Notes: generated by a model from the sequence alone, not told the origin. DNA of 64,000 bases from Scenedesmus sp. ARA3 (GCA_004335835.1 RWJK01001652.1:48434-112433), one strand, 5' to 3'; positions 45,401 to 55,985 are shown, counted from the stretch's first letter. Translations and numbers: made by a program.

Positions 45401-46605
45401 ACAAGGTGGGAGGCGGCAGCAGCAGCAGGAGGAGGATTGAGAGGATATTAGTGTTGATCTGTGAGCCGCTGCCCGTGGCACCATAGGCAGTGCCCCAGCT
45501 TCAGCTGCCCTCTGCTGCTTGCCTAACTTGGATGGTGGCAGTGTAAACAATTAGGCACTTGTGCTTGCCTTGTTGCGCAGTATCGAGTCATGATGGCATC
45601 CCGCTGCTGCTGCTGCTGCTGCTGCTGCGCTGCAGGAGCTGTCCCCGCTGGGCAGCCGTCTGCTGGCTGGCGTGCCGCTCACCTCACGTTGGCACGTGCT
45701 GGCGCTGCTGCAGCCTGTTGCTCTGGCCCCTGGGCAGCAGCTGTGCTGGGAGGGACAGGCGGCAACGCACATCTGGCTGATGCAGGTGTGTCTGGGACAC
45801 ATGGGGTGGGACTGGTGTGATTGTGGGACACATGCATGAGACACATGCATGTAGCCGAGGCAATGTGGAAGATTTTGCGGGTGTGGGACACATCTGGCCG
45901 CCAGTGGTGCTGGTGGAACACACAGAGCTCTCTGAGGCAGGGCAGGGGACCCATACCCAGGGGGTGATGATGCTGGCTGGTTGCGCTGCAGTGATATGCA
46001 GGCATGCAGCTATCAGCCGAGTGTGCAGCCCCATGGCCCGAATGTACTAGCTACTGGATGCAGTTGCCATGATCAAGCTGTGCTGGTGCATGGCGTTTTT
46101 GTTACATCTGTGTTGGCTTTTGAGCAAAAACATGCCGGGCATTTGGTTTGTTGCTGTTTTATGTCTGCAGGAGGGCTCAGTGGTGTCGCTGGATGGTGTG
46201 GTGCCACGCCTGGACTCCTTCAATGCCTGATGAAGTCATTGGTCTCATACTGCAGTGTGTCGTTCTGTTGAGGAGAGCTCAGGTGTCGGATGGCGTGGTT
46301 CCTCACCCACACTCCTTCATGCCTGATGTAGTCAACGTAAATGCTGAACCAACCTGTTTGGCCTTTTGCAGGAGGGCTCCGTGGTATCGCTAGATGGCGT
46401 GGTGCCCCGGCTAGACTCCTTCAATGACAGCCCAGGCATGCTGCTGGCCTTTGATGCACTGGCATGGCTGCAGCAGCAGCGCACACGCCTGCAGCAGCGC
46501 CAGCAACAGCAGCAGCAGGCTTGGCTGGACACACATGCGGGCAATGGCACCAGCAGCAGCAGGCAAGGTGACAGTAGGGAAGCTCAACCCAGCATGCAGC
46601 AGGGT

Positions 46606-46637
<32 letters not shown>

Positions 46638-47046
46638 TGCTGCTGGGGACAGGCAGACCAGTCATCCCTCAACGCGCTACGTCAGCACCAGCAGCAGCAC
46701 CAGCAGCAGCACCAGCAGAGCCGCCACCCCCATCACCAACCCCACCAGCCCCACTGACCCTTCGCTGCCAAGCCCCAGCCCCAGCCCCAGCCCCAGCTGT
46801 GACGCGTCACTGTCTGCAGAGCCGTCACAGCAGTATGCGGCAGCAGCAGCAGCACCCAGCTCCACTGCAGCAGCAGCAGCAGCAGCAGCAGCAGCGCCAC
46901 GGTACACAGTGAGCTACCAGGCTGTGGGCAGCAGCTTCTTCTGGGCGCTGCCGCTGCAGCAGCTGGGCCTGGCCTTCAGTGGCAGCGATGGGCCGCGGCT
47001 GCTGGACAACTTTGAGGCAGAGCTGGCAGCAGCAGGACGTGCATGA
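39448..47046 (+). CDS. Voltage-gated potassium channel with C-linker and CNBD-like region
   Basis: Family: CNG/HCN/KCNH/AKT-type six-TM channels. Predicted ATG 39448; TGA 47044-47046. Visible parts: an N-terminal Ser/Arg-rich segment; S1-S2 (MAAWSALMLLLDMSYTAVLL and YWLSVGVGFLFLADMVVVMHR, near 40650-40820); S3 region (YLGHGSFLSDLPVALSGP, near 41460); S4-like MLRGLRLVKLLLLSREL with spaced Arg/Lys (42098-42150); S5 (VLGVLLHWLGCFMLGVARM, near 42620); pore helix and filter STLTIGYGD (about 44020-44050), K+-selective; S6 (ITGVLFIGYAIKGITDIM). A C-linker (YFMGPWLTQQVVTRHWGN) and cNMP-fold strands (WHVLALLQPVALAPGQQLCWEGQ) follow. The usual FGE...R phosphate cassette is not visible and a Gln/Ala/Pro-rich stretch interrupts the fold, so cyclic-nucleotide binding is doubtful. 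It holds the densest echo arrays of the window. Confidence 0.85.
40272..40305 (+). repeat. Upstream echo of an S1-exon 5' edge
   Basis: Copy of the exon start GCAGGAGTTCTCCTA...GAGCGCCGC (true exon near 40367), about 95 bp upstream, with one codon-sized deletion. Confidence 0.65.
41135..41390 (+). repeat. Two upstream echoes of the S3-exon 5' edge (122-bp period)
   Basis: The segment encoding VVVRYLDKHVYIDSP (true copy from about 41392) is repeated at about 41148 and 41270, exactly 122 bp apart and nearly identical. The echoes then continue as FHFIKFVTTMASSDW-coding intron sequence, while the true exon continues ADVARLYLGHG. Confidence 0.9.
41600..41865 (+). repeat. Three downstream echoes of the S3-exon 3' edge
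   Basis: The exon end (CTGCAGCTGCTTGCGCTGCT...GAGGGCAG plus GTGAGCC donor, true copy about 41507-41567) recurs at about 41618-41675, 41709-41765 and 41803-41860. The first two keep a consensus GTGAGC donor. Divergence grows with distance. Confidence 0.85.
42455..42515 (+). repeat. Upstream echo of the S5-exon 5' edge
   Basis: Copy of GCAG|GCACATGGGYCCCTC...CGCTGGTACG, about 100 bp upstream of the true exon start near 42562. The echo loses the frame after SLG. Confidence 0.75.
42790..43030 (+). repeat. Two downstream echoes of the S5-exon 3' edge
   Basis: The segment encoding LGCFMLGVARMGEGLQGSWL plus GTGAGGG or GTAAGGG donor (true copy about 42640-42725) recurs at about 42798-42890 and 42940-43025. 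The second echo carries a small deletion (GLHWLAD). Confidence 0.9.
43175..43905 (+). repeat. Six upstream echoes of the pore-exon 5' edge with CTG-tract acceptors
   Basis: Copies of the exon start encoding GHDLTTAPASQQYMAAFYWM (true copy about 43958-44035) lie at about 43180, 43318, 43452, 43577, 43708 and 43819. Each is preceded by a (CTG)n run ending in CAG, and each ends after about 80 exon bases, just before the codons of the TIGYGD selectivity filter. Only the last, true copy continues through the filter. Confidence 0.92.
44210..44655 (+). repeat. Three downstream echoes of the pore/S6-exon 3' edge
   Basis: The exon end encoding GVLFIGYAIKGITDIMAEAAVQ (true copy about 44105-44172) recurs at about 44225-44292, 44385-44445 and 44598-44645, with increasing truncation from the 5' side. 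Confidence 0.9.
46160..46335 (+). repeat. Two upstream echoes of a cNMP-region exon 5' edge
   Basis: Copies of CAGGAGGGCTCMGTGGTRTC...GACTCCTTCAAT (true copy 46371-46425) at about 46168-46230 and, degraded, 46280-46325. A weaker echo of the C-linker exon start lies at about 44873-44908. Confidence 0.85.
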
Positions 47047-47194
47047 GAAGCCACTTGTTCCTCGCTTTCTAAAGATGTATGGTGCTGTGTGGGTTCGCTG
47101 GCAGCAGCAGCAGTACTGCTGCTGCTAGTAGCGGGCGCATCAGCAGCTGCGGCGGCATTGGAAGGCTTTGCACATCTTACAGCAGCTAGCGCTG

Positions 47195-47268
47195 GCTTTG
47201 AAGGCAGCGATGGGCCGCGGCTGCTGGACAACTTTGAGGCAGAGCTGGCAGCATTCCACAGCCCCTAG
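47195..47268 (+). repeat. Echo of the K+ channel's last codons beyond its stop
   Basis: About 55 bases encoding GSDGPRLLDNFEAELAA copy 46980-47035, placed 150-220 bases after the stop. This is the mirror image of the echo beyond the P450 stop at the left end of the window. Confidence 0.9.
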
Positions 47269-47287
47269 ATCCGCACAGAATAAACAG

Positions 47288-47331
<44 letters not shown>
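47288..47331. repeat. (CAG)n microsatellite, about 14 units
   Basis: Uninterrupted CAG run downstream of the K+ channel gene. Among the longest perfect triplet runs in the window, together with those at 55987-56044, 56343-56381 and 52693-52732. Confidence 0.95.
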
Positions 47332-47332
<1 letters not shown>

Positions 47333-47520
47333 GTGGGTCTTTGAGCAGCCAGCAAGAAGCCAGTATGGACGTAGCTTGGGTATGCATAGAGGGTGTCAGT
47401 GGCTGGCTGTCACATGACAGCAGACCAGTTAAGTTAAGGGAGGGGGCGTGTGTGACGATGAGGATACCCCATGCGCCTTCACACCTCCTACCATAGCTGC
47501 AGCAGTACCCTGCAGTAGAC

Positions 47521-47656
47521 ATGGGCCTGCCGGAGCACTGTGCGCGCTTTGTAGATGCAGCTGACCTGCTGCATATCGCATACCTGCTGCGTCCACTTTC
47601 TGTCAACATCGCAACAAACGGCAGCACTCGTGGGTGTGATGCGCCAGCTAGTAGCG

Positions 47657-47689
<33 letters not shown>

Positions 47690-48491
47690 GCAGCTTTGCT
47701 GTTGTCTTGGCGCGTGCTGTGCAGTACGCCTGCAGGCAGCTGCAGGTGCTCGCAGGCATGACAGAAGCCAGCATAACAGATGCAGCAAGGTACCTGCGCA
47801 GATGTTTGGAGAGCAACGGCCTGCGCAAACAGTGGTGAGTGCTGCTCTGTGGGCATTAGGCCAACAGTTGCGGCGGCTGCATGACACGCCTGGGGTGCAG
47901 TCACCATCACCATCTACAACAGCAGCATTGCGGCATGTGCTGACCGAGCTGCTGACAAAGCATGAACAGCTGCAGCGAGACTTTTACGCGGCAGCAGCAG
48001 CAGCAGCAGCGGACCCAGGCAGCTGGGAGTCGTTGACAGGCAACCTGCAGCGTGCAGGGCAGCTGCTAGGGCAGCAGCTGCTGCAGCAGGCGCAGGCGCT
48101 TGCGGAGGGCGTGTGTGCCGCGCTGCCGCTGCGCCACTGCTGCAACAACCCGCGCTGCCTCAACCTGGGCGGGCTGAGTGAGGCAGCGCTGGTGGCGGGC
48201 GCAGGCAGCAGGTGCAGCGGCTGCAGGGCGTCCTACTACTGCAGCAGGGAGTGCCAGCTGGCGGCGTGGCGGCTGCACAAGCCGGTCTGCAAGCGGCTGC
48301 AGGCAGCGGCAGCAGGTAGTTCAGTCGATGTGGCGGCGTGTTGCGTACCACACCAGCTGCAACAGCATGTGCCTTCATTGCCGTTCATAAACCGTCAGTG
48401 CGCTTCTGCAGACTTCGACAAGCTGCTTCGACAGCACATTTCCTCATTGTTCTGGCTGAGGCATGTCTGGGTTGATGATGTTTTGCCATAG
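47521..48491 (+). CDS. MYND zinc-finger protein (with apparent frameshift)
   Basis: ATG 47521 opens [23 protein letters not shown]..., helical and Leu-rich, with a Ser run. The frame meets TGA at 47836-47838, right after NGLRKQW. A different frame covering the same bases continues naturally as [22 protein letters not shown] and runs to TAG 48489-48491. A one-base loss (or sequence error) near 47828-47833 would explain this; a spliced alternative would need an intron of about 25 bases, which is implausible. The C-terminal part has a MYND finger with Cys/His in the expected order: CNNPRC, RCSGC, YYCSREC, HKPVC (about 48140-48290). MYND fingers bind Pro-rich partners, often in chromatin or proteostasis complexes. 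Partner unknown. A short tail follows the finger. Confidence 0.65.
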
Positions 48492-48912
48492 GCAGGTTGC
48501 TCCTGTGGGGCACTGGCCGTACCTTGTGCAGAGTCTGTTGAAATACAGTAAAGAAAGAATACAGTAATCCGCCAGTCAATGTTACGCAATAGGCTTCACT
48601 GCCATGCACCCCAACCAACAGCAACAGCTGCGAACTCTTCTCACGCCTCGTTCAGCGTGCGTTAGATAACTACACCACTGTACTGCAAATTCCGTGGGCC
48701 ATGCATATGCATGCATGTGCAAGTACTAACCTTCAAAATCAATATTGTTTGAGGCTCTGGGCTAGCTTCCGGTGCATTGTGCACCACGAGAGTGCTCAAA
48801 CCCCACAGAGCCCTAGCTAGGCCTACACACAGCCCATGCATCACACCACTTGAGACCTGCCTGATTAAAAGCCTCCAAAGTCTACCTAGCTATTCAACAG
48901 CCTGACTACAAT
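48492..48912. other. Intergenic between convergent MYND and subtilase genes
   Basis: Shared 3' flanks of two genes pointing at each other. No feature recognised beyond an AT-richer stretch near 48540-48570. Confidence 0.5.
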
Positions 48913-51900
48913 CTACTGGCCTAACTGCGTGCGTTCGTCTGCATCTAGCGCGCCAGCCGCCTGGCCCTTGGCACACGGCTGCCGTGCCAGGTACTCAAAG
49001 GCTGCCTCAGCCTGCACCAGCCCGTGCCCAAACTGCACATCCTTGCCCTTGGGCCCCAGGTCCTTGGCCGTCTGCTCAAATGCAGCGCGCACGATGGTGG
49101 CGGGGCAGTTAGGGTACACTGCCCACACGCGCGCGATGGCTCCAGTGACGTGTGGCACTGCCATGCTGGTGCCTGACAGGTACTTGTACGCGCCGACCTG
49201 CAGGACAACGCAGAGCGGTGAAGAGCAGCTGCGGGTTGGTATGTTGTATCTTGAGAGTGTTTCAGTGACGTGTGGCACTGCCATGCTGGTGCCTGACAGG
49301 TACTTGTACGCGCCGACCTGCAGGACAACGCAGAGCGGTGAAGAGCAGCTGCGGGTTGGTATGTTGTATCTTGAGAGTGTTTCAGTGACGTGTGGCACTG
49401 CCATGCTGGTGCCTGACAGGTACTTGTAGGCGCCAACCTGCAGGAAATAACGCGTGGCAGGCAATGTCGGCAAGTTGATATGAGCGATTGAATTTTTGTG
49501 CCTGGTTGACGTGTAGCACTGCCATGCTGGTGCCTGATATACATTTGTACGCGCCGACCTGTGTGACGGCGCAGCATGATACGGACGAGGCAGCAGTGTA
49601 GCTTGCAGTAGATGTGTGTACTGGTCGGGTGCGTTCTGCAGCTGAAGCTGTGCATAGCCATGCATCATGCTGCAACTCCCTCCACGACACACCATAACTC
49701 CACTGTGTCCACTGCCGGATAACAGGGGTCAATGCAATAGGAGCCAACGTAACAGAACAGTTGAACCCGTTGAACCCTCCAGATCAAAACGGCACCCCCC
49801 AGCACCCACCTTGGACTCCACCGTGCCGACAAACTGCCGCCGCGCCTTCTTCGCAGCAGCCACCGCAGCCTTCACTTCCTCGTACTGCCTCAAACTCAGC
49901 CCAGCAGCAGGCAGCCGCGCAGTGTTCTTTATGCGGCCCCAACAGCTGCACTTGGCGCTGCTGCAGTCGAATGTGGCAAACACGGGCGAATCCTGGATCC
50001 TGCTTGTCACGTCAGCGCGCGTCATGGCGTCTAACGTCGCAAAAGGCACGCCATAGAAGCCGCTTTGTAAGGGGGGGTTTGCCACCAGCATTGCTTTTGC
50101 GCCTTGCCGCATGCAGAACTCCATTGTGTCACACAAGAACTTGGTGGGCTGGGGGAGTACCCCGCGTTGCACCCCGCGCCCCTGCTGCTGCTGCTGCTGC
50201 GGTGGGACACGCGATGCACTGCTGTTGCCGCCGCCAAGCAGCCGCGACGCCAGCGCACCCACAGTCGCCCTACCACGTGTTGCGGGTGGGTTTGACGGGT
50301 TTGGGGTCTGCTGCTTGTTGATCTGAGGGTCGTACTGCACCATGCAGATGGAATCCTTGGCTTCCGGGCAAGGTGCAGAGCCGGTTCCGCAGTCCGCGAT
50401 CTTGCCGGTGACCTTGCCGGTGCCGCTGCTGCCGAGCTGGCTCGACCGCGGGCCCGCGGACTGCACCCGGATCCGCGGCTGCACCGAAGTAAAGCCGGAA
50501 GCCATACTGCCCGGCAGCACGTCGTTTCGTGAGGCCGTCGATAACGTGTGCAGCCCGGGAGCTGCCAGATCCACCGAGGGGTTTTTCTGACTGAACGGAG
50601 CCAAATTGTTCGCGCAGTCGACCGCCGAAACGGCAATGACTTCCGGATATGAGCCGGGGTAGTTGCCGGGGTTGACGTCGGTGGTGAGCTCGCCGTCAGC
50701 CAGCATGGTGGGCGAGGAGCCGTTGTTGCCGCTGGAGGCCACGAACAAGATGTCGCCGCGCTTGATGGCCTCCCTGCATCACAAAATACATGTGCAGAAT
50801 TTGATGCAGGGTACGCCAGTCAAGGTGTATACATCTGCATTGTACGGCCGTTGTTGCCGCTGGAGGCCACAAACAGGATGTCGCCGCGATTAATGGCCTC
50901 CCTGCAATTATACAATAACTATAAAACATAAATATAGGCTCAATTCAGGGCACACGGACTAGCTGTACCGCGGTCTTGTTCAGTCAGCGATCGCCGGTCG
51001 GCTGCTACATGTTGTGTGCCAGCCGCCAGCCGTCAGCCGCCGCATCAGGCGCATGTGTATGCCTGCTGCCGAGCTGCCTCCTACACTGCAACTCGCATGT
51101 GTTGTGTCGCAGCTGCTCGCATATACATACTCGGCTAACACCCCTCAGCATGATCACCGCCTGCTGCTGCTGCTGCTGCCGCTGCCACCGCTGCTGCTGC
51201 TGGCCTCCACCTGAAGTACATGCGCTCGATGGTCAGCGGCCCGGGCGCCCCCAGGCTCATGGACACCACCATGCGGTACTGCTTCTCAGGGTGCGCCACC
51301 TGCAGCAGCAGCAGCAGCAGTAGTATGTCAATGCAGGCTCATGAACACTTCCATTGCCACTGCTGCTCAAGCCGCGCCACCAGCCCTGACACGGGGTGAC
51401 TGGGTGACACCACACCCAACAGTCACCTCATCCACCTACCTGCAGCGCTGCAAGCCTCCCGCACTGCGCGAAGGCCAGGATCACTGAGCTGCCGTACACC
51501 AGGCCCTGGCCCTGGTTGACGTCACCGGAGTCGTTGTACACCCAACAGCTGTCACCAAGTGTCAATGAGTGCAACTGTGCTTTGCTGTTACTACAAGTCA
51601 CTATTTGTCACTGCATTGACCACCATCAGCCCACCTGCAAGGCCGCCAGCCTGCCTTCGCACTGCGTGAAGGCCAGGATCACAGTGGACCCATACACCAG
51701 TCCCTGGCCCTGGTTGACGTCCCCGGAGTCGTTGAAAACGCGCACAACGTACAGCTCAGCAGGGCCTGGGATGACGCCCACCACGCCCTCGTTGTTCCTT
51801 TGAGCTGCAATGGTGCCTGCGGTGTGGTGACAAAAGGCAGGCAGATGGCATAGTGGTACAAACTGTGAAGCTGGCTGCGCTGCAATGATGCGTGCAGGAA

Positions 51901-52696
51901 GGCAGTTACAGGCAGGGGGCCATTACAACGTTCAGGATGTAAGATAGACAATGCAGCATGGCGCGTACAGCTCAGCGGGCACTGGGATGACTCCCACCAT
52001 GCCCTCGCCGTTGCGCTGCGCAGCGATGGTGCCTGTGGCGCGACAATACCAGCAAGCGGATGAGCCTGCTGGTTGCTGCTGAATCTACTGCTGCTGCTGC
52101 TGCTGTCGCGCGGCAGCCTGCTGCCACCAAACTGTGGCACAATACCAGGTTTGCAAGCTGAAGTGCCTGCTGGTCACTGCTGCTGCTGCGGCTGCAGCAC
52201 TGCATGCCGCTCACTAAGCAGCTGCCGGCCCGTGCACGCACCTGCCACGTGTGCGCCATGGCCCGCCGGGTCCTGCTGCTGCTGCTGCTGCTACTACTGC
52301 TGCTGTGCAGCACTGCACCGCAAAGCTCACTCTGACGCACCCCTGCGCTGGGTGCGGTGCTGATCTCAATGCGCAAGATTCCTCCACACACCTGCCACGT
52401 GTGTGCCGTGCCCCACCAGGTCCTGATCCCACTTGAAGGGGCAGCCGGCTGGCGCAAAGCTGTCCTCAAACTTGCAGCCATCCAGCGTGTCACCGCGCAG
52501 GTCTGGATGGCCTGCGTCCATGCCTGCAGCACACAACATCAAAAGGTAAGCAGCAGCAGCTTGCTGTAAAGGAAGCTGGAAGTCGTTGCCTCGGGCGATG
52601 CATTAACCCCAAGACTGGCTGAATGCTGGAAGGTCAAGCCTAGAAAAGGAGCGCTTGCTTGGCCACAGAGTGATGCTTGCGCATGCATTTGTGTGG

Positions 52697-52734
<38 letters not shown>

Positions 52735-53258
52735 GTGCATGGTGTTTGCTAAAGCCACAGGCTCAGCCAGGGGTGTCTTGACGCTTTTCAGAGGCTGCTC
52801 AAATGCACAGCTACAGGTGGCTCTTCCGGCATGCCGCTGCTGGAACCACGACACACTCAGAGCAGCTGCATGTCCGGGGTCAGCTGCTGGAGCTGGAGCT
52901 TGAGTTGCTGCTGCTGCTGCTGCTGCTGTCAGCTCACCGGAGTCGATGATGCAGATGAGCATGCCCTTGTCATCGGTGCGGTTGGTCAGCTTGCTGCTGG
53001 TGGCCTGAATCTGTGCAATACCGTACGGCTGCAGGCAGGAGGGCAACGCAAAGCAGACACTTGTCAGCTGGTGCGACTGACAGGTCTCAGATGCTTGGTG
53101 TACGCTGCTGCTGCTGCTGCTGCTGCTCTGCTGAGCAGGGCATGCCATGGGGGACACAAAACAGGTGACACCACCCAAAGCAGCCCCACAGCACTGCTCA
53201 CCTGATACTCCGGCACTGGACTGTCTGACAGCGGTATGCTCCTATCCTTGCATTCTGC

Positions 53259-53295
<37 letters not shown>

Positions 53296-53654
53296 GCTGC
53301 TGCCTTGGCGCCACCTGGCCCCTGCTGCTGCTCAGCAGTAGGCAGGTGCATGTAGCGCGGCAGGTCCTGCTCTGCATACTGCACGCCTGGCCAGCTGCGG
53401 GCCCTTTCTAGCAGCTTTTCTACTTTAGCTGACTGTAGCTGAGTTTTGCCCTGACTCCTGAGCACCGTTAAGCCGGGTGTTTGTGCTACCGGCAGTAGTT
53501 TGAGTCTGCTGGCCTGCTGGACCACCGCAGCTGCGGCATCTGGATTGTGTTTAACAATGATCCGTTGGCAGTAAGTTTGGGGGTATACGATCGCTAAAAG
53601 CAGCAGTGTCACCGCGAAGCAGTGTTGGCCTTTGCTTCGACTGCAAGTCCTCAT
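48913..53654 (-). CDS. Secreted subtilisin-like serine protease (S8) with PA-type insert
   Basis: ATG 53652-53654 with signal peptide (CFAVTLLLLAIVYPQTYC), then an I9-like propeptide (RIIVKHNPDAAAAV ... WPGVQYAEQDLPRY) and a Gln run. Catalytic Asp is in MLICIIDSG (exon about 52936-53035); His in LVGHGTHVAG (exon 52392-52523); oxyanion Asn in VASSGNNGS and a long exon 49810-50773; Ser in GTSMAVPHVTG (final exon 48913-49197), stop TAG. Between Asn and Ser lies a roughly 200-residue insert with CGTGSAPCPEAKDSICMV and AKAMLVANPP, resembling a protease-associated domain, with a Gln/Ser loop. All four key residues are present, so an active extracellular or vacuolar protease is likely. Echo copies surround five exon edges, including one that repeats the Ser motif. 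Confidence 0.88.
49198..49560 (-). repeat. Upstream echoes of the catalytic-Ser exon (120-bp identical units)
   Basis: The true exon edge encoding VGAYKYLSGTSMAVPHVT lies at 49141-49197. Copies occur at 49261-49317, 49381-49437 and, degraded, about 49505-49560. The blocks 49143-49262 and 49263-49382 are essentially identical over 120 bp, which implies very recent duplication. The unit is open in frame (40 codons). Confidence 0.95.
50840..50910 (-). repeat. Upstream echo of the oxyanion-Asn exon 5' edge
   Basis: Copy of the start of exon 49810-50773 (EAIKRGDILFVASSGNNG) about 125 bp upstream, with three to four substitutions, including Lys to Asn. Confidence 0.85.
51440..51540 (-). repeat. 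Downstream echo of a subtilase exon 3' edge
   Basis: Copy of GDVNQGQGLVYGSTVILAFTQC-coding sequence (true exon about 51640-51822), roughly 195 bp downstream, about 85-90% identical by eye. An upstream echo of the same exon's 5' edge lies at about 51963-52040. Confidence 0.85.
52238..52278 (-). repeat. Downstream echo of the catalytic-His exon 3' edge
   Basis: A degraded copy (reads AGHGAHVAG) of the LVGHGTHVAG exon end (true copy about 52392-52425), about 140 bp downstream, donor region kept. Confidence 0.7.
52693..52732. repeat. (CTG)n microsatellite in a subtilase intron
   Basis: About 12 CTG units on the plus strand, CAG on the coding strand, in the intron between the Asp and His exons. 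A second run (52902-52927) lies just after the donor of the Asp exon. Confidence 0.9.
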
Positions 53655-55042
53655 GGCTGCTTATACAAATCTATAGTGCTGCAACAATCCAGTTTGACTC
53701 TTGTGAAGCTGTTCTCGTTTTTTGGGTGATGCTGTGCTTGGAAAGGAAGCCCGCAGGGAATGTCACCCCCACCACGACATGCCGTTGTCAAACAAAAATA
53801 GCCGTCAGCACGGACCGCACGCAAGTACAACTACAACTAAACACAAATGAGATGTTGCAGTGATTTTCTGCAGGAGGGCACGGCATATGTGTCACAAGGA
53901 AGGCCACCCGCGCGCTGCATGAACCTGCCTACGAAGCTGCGGTCATAGTTTGGCAGCAAATCTGTTACCGATACTCCTACACCGGTTTAGTGATACTTGC
54001 CGGTAGTAATAGTTCTGTGCTAGCGATCATGGTCTTTGAGTTATGCCAAAGCTGGGAAGTTCTGCACAGCATGCACACTGCGCATGATGCCCCTTGGTGC
54101 CTGCAGTGCTGCTGGCTGCTGCCAGAAGTGGCATCCACGCTGCATCAAGCTAGTGTGTAGGAGACAAGTGTCACGGTTTTCAAGGTTGACCTGCACAGCC
54201 CTGCAACAACCTGCACATGGCATTGATTACCTCCCTCAACATGAGTACAGAGCACAAGCCGCTGGCAGCAGGGGTTGCGCAGCAGCAAGTCCAAGCCTCC
54301 CGCTGATGCCTACAGCACTGCGAATCGCGCACACCATTTGTTGGCATCAGACAGCCGCAGCCACAGCGTGGTAGTCAGCTGCACAACTCCGTGCTATGTA
54401 AAATTAATGCGGGTGTCCTTTGTGCTGCTCAACCAACACCAGCAGCAGCCATCACTCAGTATCAGCTGCAGGGTGCAGCTGTGACAATGCGACCTGCTGC
54501 CCACGTCATTTGACAAAAGAGATTCAACCTTGGCAATCATAAATTGTCACGTAATCCTGCAACAGTCAAGCAAGCCTCCGCAGCCTCAACACCAGCACGG
54601 CACCAGTGCTGCCGCAGCACTGCGGCAGTGCAGCTACTGCAACTCTTGATGTGCGATTGCTTCAGTTGTGGCTGCTGCCAGCAGCACCACACTAGAGCAA
54701 AATTGCGAGCAGTGCAGCACAGCATTGACCAGGCTGTGATGCATCCATCTGCACACACCACAACCAGCTGTACACAGCAGCCACCCTGCCACTGCTGCCC
54801 GTCAAACTCAGTCAAACCCAGTCTGCAGTCAGCCGCACAAACCGCCACCGCTGCGTTGAGTCAGCTGCAGCTGCTGCAGCATGGTCAGTGCAGCGCGCAT
54901 GCTGTGGTCAGACCTGATCAGACCAGAGCCCAGTCTACCTGCTGCACCCCTGCTATTAGTGGTAGCTGCTAATGCTGCAAACTGTGGAAACTGCACATCA
55001 GCCCCAAGCTCGGTCAACCCTGGTCAAACCTGGTCAAACAGC
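53655..55042. other. Intergenic between subtilase and Toc159-type genes
   Basis: Promoter side of the subtilase and 3' flank of the Toc159-type gene. Open frames here (for example 54036-54374) lack recognisable domains and conserved style; I do not call a gene. Confidence 0.45.
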
Positions 55043-55985
55043 CTACCCCCTTCCGCCCATGAGCTGCTGCAGGCCGCCCGACTGCATCAGCTGCTGCAGC
55101 ATGGCCTGTGCATCAGGCCCGCTCATGCCCTGCAGCATACCAGCCAGGTCAGCGCCACCTGGCATCATGCCGCCCTCCTCCTCCTCCTCCTCCTCCTCGA
55201 TCTCAATCTCCTCCTCGGCGCCCTTGCGGGAGCGCAGCCGCCTGCAGGACGAGCAGCATCAGCAGCAGCAAGGGCGTTTTAAAGGAGAGCGCTGCATGTC
55301 ACCATCAGCATGATGTCCAGCCTGGCGCACACTGCTGACTGTGTAGGCCAACGGGAGCTGCTGCAGCAAGCTGTCCCAGCTGCACAAACAGCTCAACAAA
55401 CATTGCATGCACAGAGCTCTGTACGCCTGGACCACATTGCTCATTGTGTTGTTGACGCACACAATGTATGTATCTTTGTGATGTCATCACGCACACGCAC
55501 TCAGCCGCGCACCTGATCCAGTCCTTAGCGTAGTTCACGAAGGGCAGCAGCAGCAGCCAGCTCAGCTTCCAGTCGCGCGCAGAGAACACGTTCATGTCCA
55601 CGTGCATGATCTCGCCGCCTGCAGCAGCAAAGAAACACAAAACAAGTGCGAGTATGATGGAAAGGTCCAGCAGCAGAACACGTTCATGTCCTCGTGCATG
55701 ATCTTGCCACCTGCAGCAGCACATCAAACAAACAAACGAACACACAGCATGCGATTACATGGCTCGAGGTCCAGGAGCAAGACGCGTTCATGTCCACGCA
55801 TGTGACCATAACACAGTTTGTAACGCACCTGACACCCAGTCCACCTCCACGCCCGCGGGGTAGCCGCCAGGCAGGTCAAAGTCGTAGGCCAGTGCAGTGG
55901 CCCAGCCGCCGATGGTGGATGACTCATCCTTGGTGCGCTCCTGGTACCAGTCAAAGTTCATGGCCAGGCCCTGAAGGTTGAGTCG

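Noticed and set aside
48913..49695. Single long exon with several GTSMA repeats in the subtilase
   Set aside because: Only the copy at 49141-49197 runs into the rest of the C-terminal domain; the others repeat the acceptor and intron, so splicing to the last copy is more likely.
54036..54374. Small Cys/His-containing gene on the plus strand
   Set aside because: Cysteines do not form a known finger pattern, and the region shows no exon-like composition or splice signals.
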